The position numbers and the translations under genes were made by a program. A model generated the notes under the pieces. That model was not told the DNA's origin. It searched no databases and saw only the letters and a list, made by a program, of their open reading frames with translations. Below, piece by piece: positions 61,108-64,000 of a DNA stretch of 64,000 nt (positions are counted from its first letter, which is position 1; each line of letters begins with the position of its first letter). Origin of the DNA: Paenibacillaceae bacterium (lineage in GTDB: Bacteria > Bacillota > Clostridia > Lachnospirales > Lachnospiraceae); contig SVDU01000010.1 of the NCBI GenBank assembly GCA_015057705.1, positions 62,001 through 126,000 on the forward strand. The letters are read 5' to 3'.

Positions 61108-62326
61108 GACAAAACAGCTGATTATTTTTTTAAACTATACTTCCCTGGGTATCCTTCTGCCGGTGCTTTCTTTAATCCTTCTGAAAAAGGGAGCAGATCT
61201 TAAAACCCTTCCTTTGTTAATTGCCAGTTATTCAACTGCGGTTTTATGCTTTGAGCTGCCCAGCGGAATCTGTGCAGATTTGTATGGGAGAAAAACTGTT
61301 TTTCTCATATCCGGAGTCTGCCAGCTTTTATCGGTTGGTCTGCTTTTTTTCTCACAGAATCTGAGCTGGTTATTTTGCTGCCTTGTTCTCAATGGAATCA
61401 GCAGGGCTTTTTCTTCCGGAAGCCTGGATGCCCTAATTGTAGATCAGGCATTAGTCAAAAGAGGAGAGGAATGTCTGCCTGATGTGACCTCCCGTCTTGC
61501 TATTATGGAACAGACAGGTCTGGCATTGGGGTGTATTCTTGGAGGTTTTCTTTCCAGCCTGGGGGATTCCTATAATGCCAACATTCTGCTTCGCATTACA
61601 TTAACCGCGGTAACCATGGGACTTTGTGTATTTGGAATAAAGGAAGAACGGATATTTGGCAGTGGAACAAAACGTCCCAACCTTGTCAGCCATTTAAAGG
61701 AAGGATTCGTTACTGTATTTTCCAAGCGGGATTTTCCATTTATTTTAGCAGGCATGTTGTTCACCGGATTTTTTATTACTCCCATTGAGACATACTGGCA
61801 GCCGGTTTATATCAAACTGTCTGATTCTTCACAGGGAACCTGGATGCTGGGAGTACTGTCCTTTGTTGGATTTTTTCTGGCAGCCGCAGGAAATTCAATC
61901 TGCAGAAGACTGCTCTTAAAATATCCGGGAAGACAGTGGAGAATTTACAGTATCAGCCGTGTTTTGGGTGGAATCGCTTTACTGATTCTGGCTCTTTTTC
62001 AATCGGCATGGATATTTGCTATTTTATATGGAGGGATTTATCTGCTCCTTGGAACCGGCAGTGTAGCTGAAAACACTTTAATCAATCAGTATACGCCAGG
62101 TCAATTAAGAGCCAGTGTTTTATCAGTAGGATCATTTCTCTTACAGACAGGATCCATGTTTGGTTCTGTTTACAGCAGCCTGACGGTGAACCGCATTGAC
62201 GTAACAGGGCTCTGGCTTACTTCTGGTGGAGTCTTAATCGGATATACATTTTTAATTACTTTGCTTTTAAGGGCTCAAAAAAAGAAAATAACTTTATATA
62301 ATATTGAATCATTTGAAAACTCCTGA
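61100..62326 (+). CDS. MFS transporter
   Basis: A 408-residue, 12-segment major facilitator. The loop 2-3 motif reads GICADLYGRKTVFLISG (DxxGRK, about 60-75). Two six-helix halves are joined by a basic loop near residue 190-220 (GSGTKRPNLVSHLKEGF). The start at 61100 follows GAGGAGAA within the end of the regulator gene. Substrate unknown; drug or metabolite export is usual for ArsR-linked MFS genes. Confidence 0.88.
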   Translation: MSKTKQLIIFLNYTSLGILLPVLSLILLKKGADLKTLPLLIASYSTAVLCFELPSGICADLYGRKTVFLISGVCQLLSVGLLFFSQNLSWLFCCLVLNGISRAFSSGSLDALIVDQALVKRGEECLPDVTSRLAIMEQTGLALGCILGGFLSSLGDSYNANILLRITLTAVTMGLCVFGIKEERIFGSGTKRPNLVSHLKEGFVTVFSKRDFPFILAGMLFTGFFITPIETYWQPVYIKLSDSSQGTWMLGVLSFVGFFLAAAGNSICRRLLLKYPGRQWRIYSISRVLGGIALLILALFQSAWIFAILYGGIYLLLGTGSVAENTLINQYTPGQLRASVLSVGSFLLQTGSMFGSVYSSLTVNRIDVTGLWLTSGGVLIGYTFLITLLLRAQKKKITLYNIESFENS

Positions 62327-62417
62327 TATAAATAAAGGTACAGGCAATGTTAAGAAGCTGTTTTTGCGGATTTCCGGAATAACCAGGTTCTCATGCCTGA
62401 AAGGTACCGGAATCAGA

Positions 62418-62459
62418 AATGGCGACCCAGAGCTATGCTGGATCGTCATTTTATTTTTT
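62418..62459 (+). terminator. Terminator after the MFS gene
   Basis: AATGGCGACCCAG pairs with CTGGATCGTCATT (62438-62450; one G-U, one C-A), then TTATTTTTTG. Confidence 0.82.
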
Positions 62460-62562
62460 GATTAAATAAAAGGTGCTTTTATTAAATTTGGAAATAATTG
62501 GATTATTTTCCAGAGATTAAACCGTCATATAATAAAATATTATAAGTAAAGGAGTTTTTACC

Positions 62563-63738
62563 ATGCCAAGAAGAGGAGAAAATATTTATAAACGGAAAGA
62601 TGGAAGATGGGAAGGAAGAACATTAAAACAAACGGGGAAATATCAGTATTTCTATTCCAAAAGCTATAAAGGCGTTAAGGAAAAGATGAAAAATTATAAA
62701 GAAAACCAGGCGGCTGCCAAAGAAAAAAGATCGGGTGAGATAAAGGGAGGGGCTGCACTTTTTGAGGAATGGCTCATTGATGTTTCTATCAGAGTAAAGC
62801 CTTCAACCTATGAAAGCTATTACCGCTGCTTAAATAAGTATGTGATTCCATTTTTTGAGAAAGAGAAAGATCAGCGTATTACCACGGGATCTGTTGCACG
62901 GTTTGTGAAGGAAATGTATGAAAATGAGGAACTGGCAGATTCATCCAAAAAAAAGAACCTTACCATATTTAAAATTGCAGTTAAGGAGATATTAAAGGGT
63001 TCCGCTGATTGCTTTTCGGTTATGGATTTAATTAAATATCCAAAGCCGGATGATAAAGAAGTTGAGGTTTTCTCCATGAAAGAGCAGCGTCAGATAGAAC
63101 AGACAGCCTTTCATTACAATGACAGGAGAGTAATGGGAATTCTTCTTTGTTTTTATACCGGTATCCGTCTTGGAGAATTATGTGCTTTAAAATGGAGCGA
63201 TATTGATTTGGAAGCAGGAACTTTATCCATTAACAGGACCGTATCCCGAATCCGCCATTTTGAAGAGGAGGAACACAAGACCGCCCTGTTTGTGGGGGCA
63301 CCAAAAAGCCGTAAATCCATGAGAAAGATTCCTCTTCCCCAGTTTATACTCAATATGCCAGTACTGACTACATATAAAAGCCGAAATCAGGATAATTATA
63401 TATTTACTGAGTCAAACGTACCTTTTGACCCCAGGTGTTTTCAGAAGCTGTATAAACGGCTTTTAAAGGAAGCTCATGTCAAGGATCGGAAATTTCATGC
63501 CATCCGCCATACCTTTGCCACCCGGGCACTGGAGCTGGGAGTGGATATTAAGACAATCAGCGAGCTTCTTGGACATTCCAGTGTGTCCATTACCTTAAAT
63601 GTATATGCCCACTCCCTGATGGAACAAAAAAAGGCTGCAATTGAAAAATTCAATGATATGTATCAACTGAATGCTGATTTGAGCGGACCCCTGATAGAAG
63701 ACAATTATGAAATTTTGGAAGATTCCTATGTCAGGTAG
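62563..63738 (+). CDS. Tyrosine recombinase / site-specific integrase
   Basis: A 391-residue phage-type integrase: N-terminal AP2-like arm-binding domain (about 1-55, RKDGRWEGRTLKQTGKYQYFYSKSYKG), SAM-like core-binding domain (about 65-160) and catalytic domain (about 170-375) with all active residues: Arg in TGIRLGELCALKW, His-x-x-Arg in HAIRHTFATR, His in LLGHSS and Tyr in VYAHSL. AAAGGAG precedes the start. No excisionase, tRNA or other mobile genes lie beside it, so it may be a domesticated chromosomal recombinase of the type common in Lachnospiraceae, or belong to something outside the window. Confidence 0.92.
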   Translation: MPRRGENIYKRKDGRWEGRTLKQTGKYQYFYSKSYKGVKEKMKNYKENQAAAKEKRSGEIKGGAALFEEWLIDVSIRVKPSTYESYYRCLNKYVIPFFEKEKDQRITTGSVARFVKEMYENEELADSSKKKNLTIFKIAVKEILKGSADCFSVMDLIKYPKPDDKEVEVFSMKEQRQIEQTAFHYNDRRVMGILLCFYTGIRLGELCALKWSDIDLEAGTLSINRTVSRIRHFEEEEHKTALFVGAPKSRKSMRKIPLPQFILNMPVLTTYKSRNQDNYIFTESNVPFDPRCFQKLYKRLLKEAHVKDRKFHAIRHTFATRALELGVDIKTISELLGHSSVSITLNVYAHSLMEQKKAAIEKFNDMYQLNADLSGPLIEDNYEILEDSYVR

Positions 63739-63805
63739 GTAGAAAAATACATATTTTTATATTCAGTTACAAATTAAATGAACATTCCCCCTTTTTCTGT
63801 CACAA

Positions 63806-63835
63806 TTGACAAATATCTACATGTTGTTATATAAT
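63806..63835 (+). promoter_or_regulatory. Promoter of the last gene
   Basis: TTGACA (63806-63811), 18-base spacer, TATAAT (63830-63835); predicted leader of about 70 bases before the ATG. Confidence 0.75.
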
Positions 63836-63912
63836 ATTGATTAATTAAATGCTGTAAAATTTTTACAAAAAATGCAATTTATTTTCAGGATGCAAATGAC
63901 GAGTAGGAGGAT

Positions 63913-64000
63913 ATGGCTGTGGCGGGAAGGATTAAGGTATTTCAGAGAGTCATTAAAAAATCAGACGAGGGTAATGATTCGGAAGGAAAGAAAAAATCCA
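63913..64000 (+). CDS. Start of an unidentified gene, truncated by window end
   Basis: TAGGAGG lies two bases before ATG 63913 (spacing short but usable); 29 codons are visible, starting MAVAGRIKVFQRVIKKSDEG, basic and hydrophilic. Too little to name it. A good promoter precedes it. Confidence 0.6.
   Translation, partial: MAVAGRIKVFQRVIKKSDEGNDSEGKKKS

Overview
The window looks like a chromosomal segment of an anaerobic, low-to-mid GC Firmicute, most probably a gut-type Lachnospiraceae (Clostridium cluster XIVa; Lacrimispora/Hungatella-like). Indicators are strong AGGAGG ribosome sites, an HydE [FeFe]-hydrogenase maturase, many radical/iron-sulfur and sulfur-trafficking genes, PTS systems, a LytTR-DUF3021 pair, and the general style of the proteins. 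The species call is inference. No rRNA, tRNA or CRISPR array was seen.

Layout. 1-3.7 kb: RidA (5' end outside the window), APC permease, MalY/PatB C-S lyase and a peroxiredoxin-like protein, a coherent sulfur amino acid degradation group. 3.7-6.0 kb: a Crp/Fnr regulator divergent from a cupin and a split permease whose second half ends in a ferredoxin-like domain; a palindrome sits at about -41.5 of the predicted start. 6.0-8.5 kb: LysR and aspartate ammonia-lyase. 8.54-10.32 kb: a complete IS1595-type element (perfect 8-bp target duplication) carrying a GNAT passenger gene, inserted exactly at the aspA stop codon so that the aspA terminator now lies 1.8 kb away. 10.5-12.2 kb: a DUF2087 regulator that appears to start at ATT, a QueG-like Fe-S protein and a TusA. 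12.4-21.2 kb: a MATE transporter and amidohydrolase, a LuxR-type regulator, and the agmatine deiminase pathway (AguA, putrescine carbamoyltransferase, carbamate kinase, exchanger). GTTCTA boxes precede both halves. 21.2-25.7 kb: LysR divergent from YeeE-TusA-YeeE-TrxR-rhodanese, a thiosulfate or selenium uptake and mobilisation operon. 25.9-30.2 kb: MurR-MurQ-MurP-MupG for N-acetylmuramate recycling.

30.3-33 kb holds decayed genes (a MocR regulator and an EamA transporter that have lost their facing 5' ends), a B3/4 protein and a rubredoxin-like protein. 33.0-37.0 kb: a two-gene xanthine dehydrogenase-type molybdenum hydroxylase operon, preceded by a promoter and a purine-riboswitch-fold leader with an altered ligand pocket and an overlapping terminator. 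This leader is the most interesting signal in the window. 37-45 kb: lipase-like hydrolase, LytTR-DUF3021-ICMT, a second pair of truncated head-to-head remnants, a diguanylate cyclase, AraC/GyrI-like regulator, Fe-S aldo-keto reductase and metallophosphoesterase. 45-50.6 kb: GH105 hydrolase, HydE, a YitT-family protein and a two-repeat unknown protein. 50.8-59.1 kb: a LicR-type PTS regulator, a degraded bacteriocin-type locus, 6-phospho-beta-glucosidase and a cellobiose-type PTS operon with an AEC carrier. 59.3-64 kb: a second diguanylate cyclase, an ArsR-type regulator with an MFS exporter, a tyrosine recombinase and the start of one more gene.

Taken together this is a catabolic and stress-response region: each substrate (C-S amino acids, aspartate, agmatine, thiosulfate or selenium, MurNAc, purines, beta-glucosides) has its own local regulator or leader RNA.
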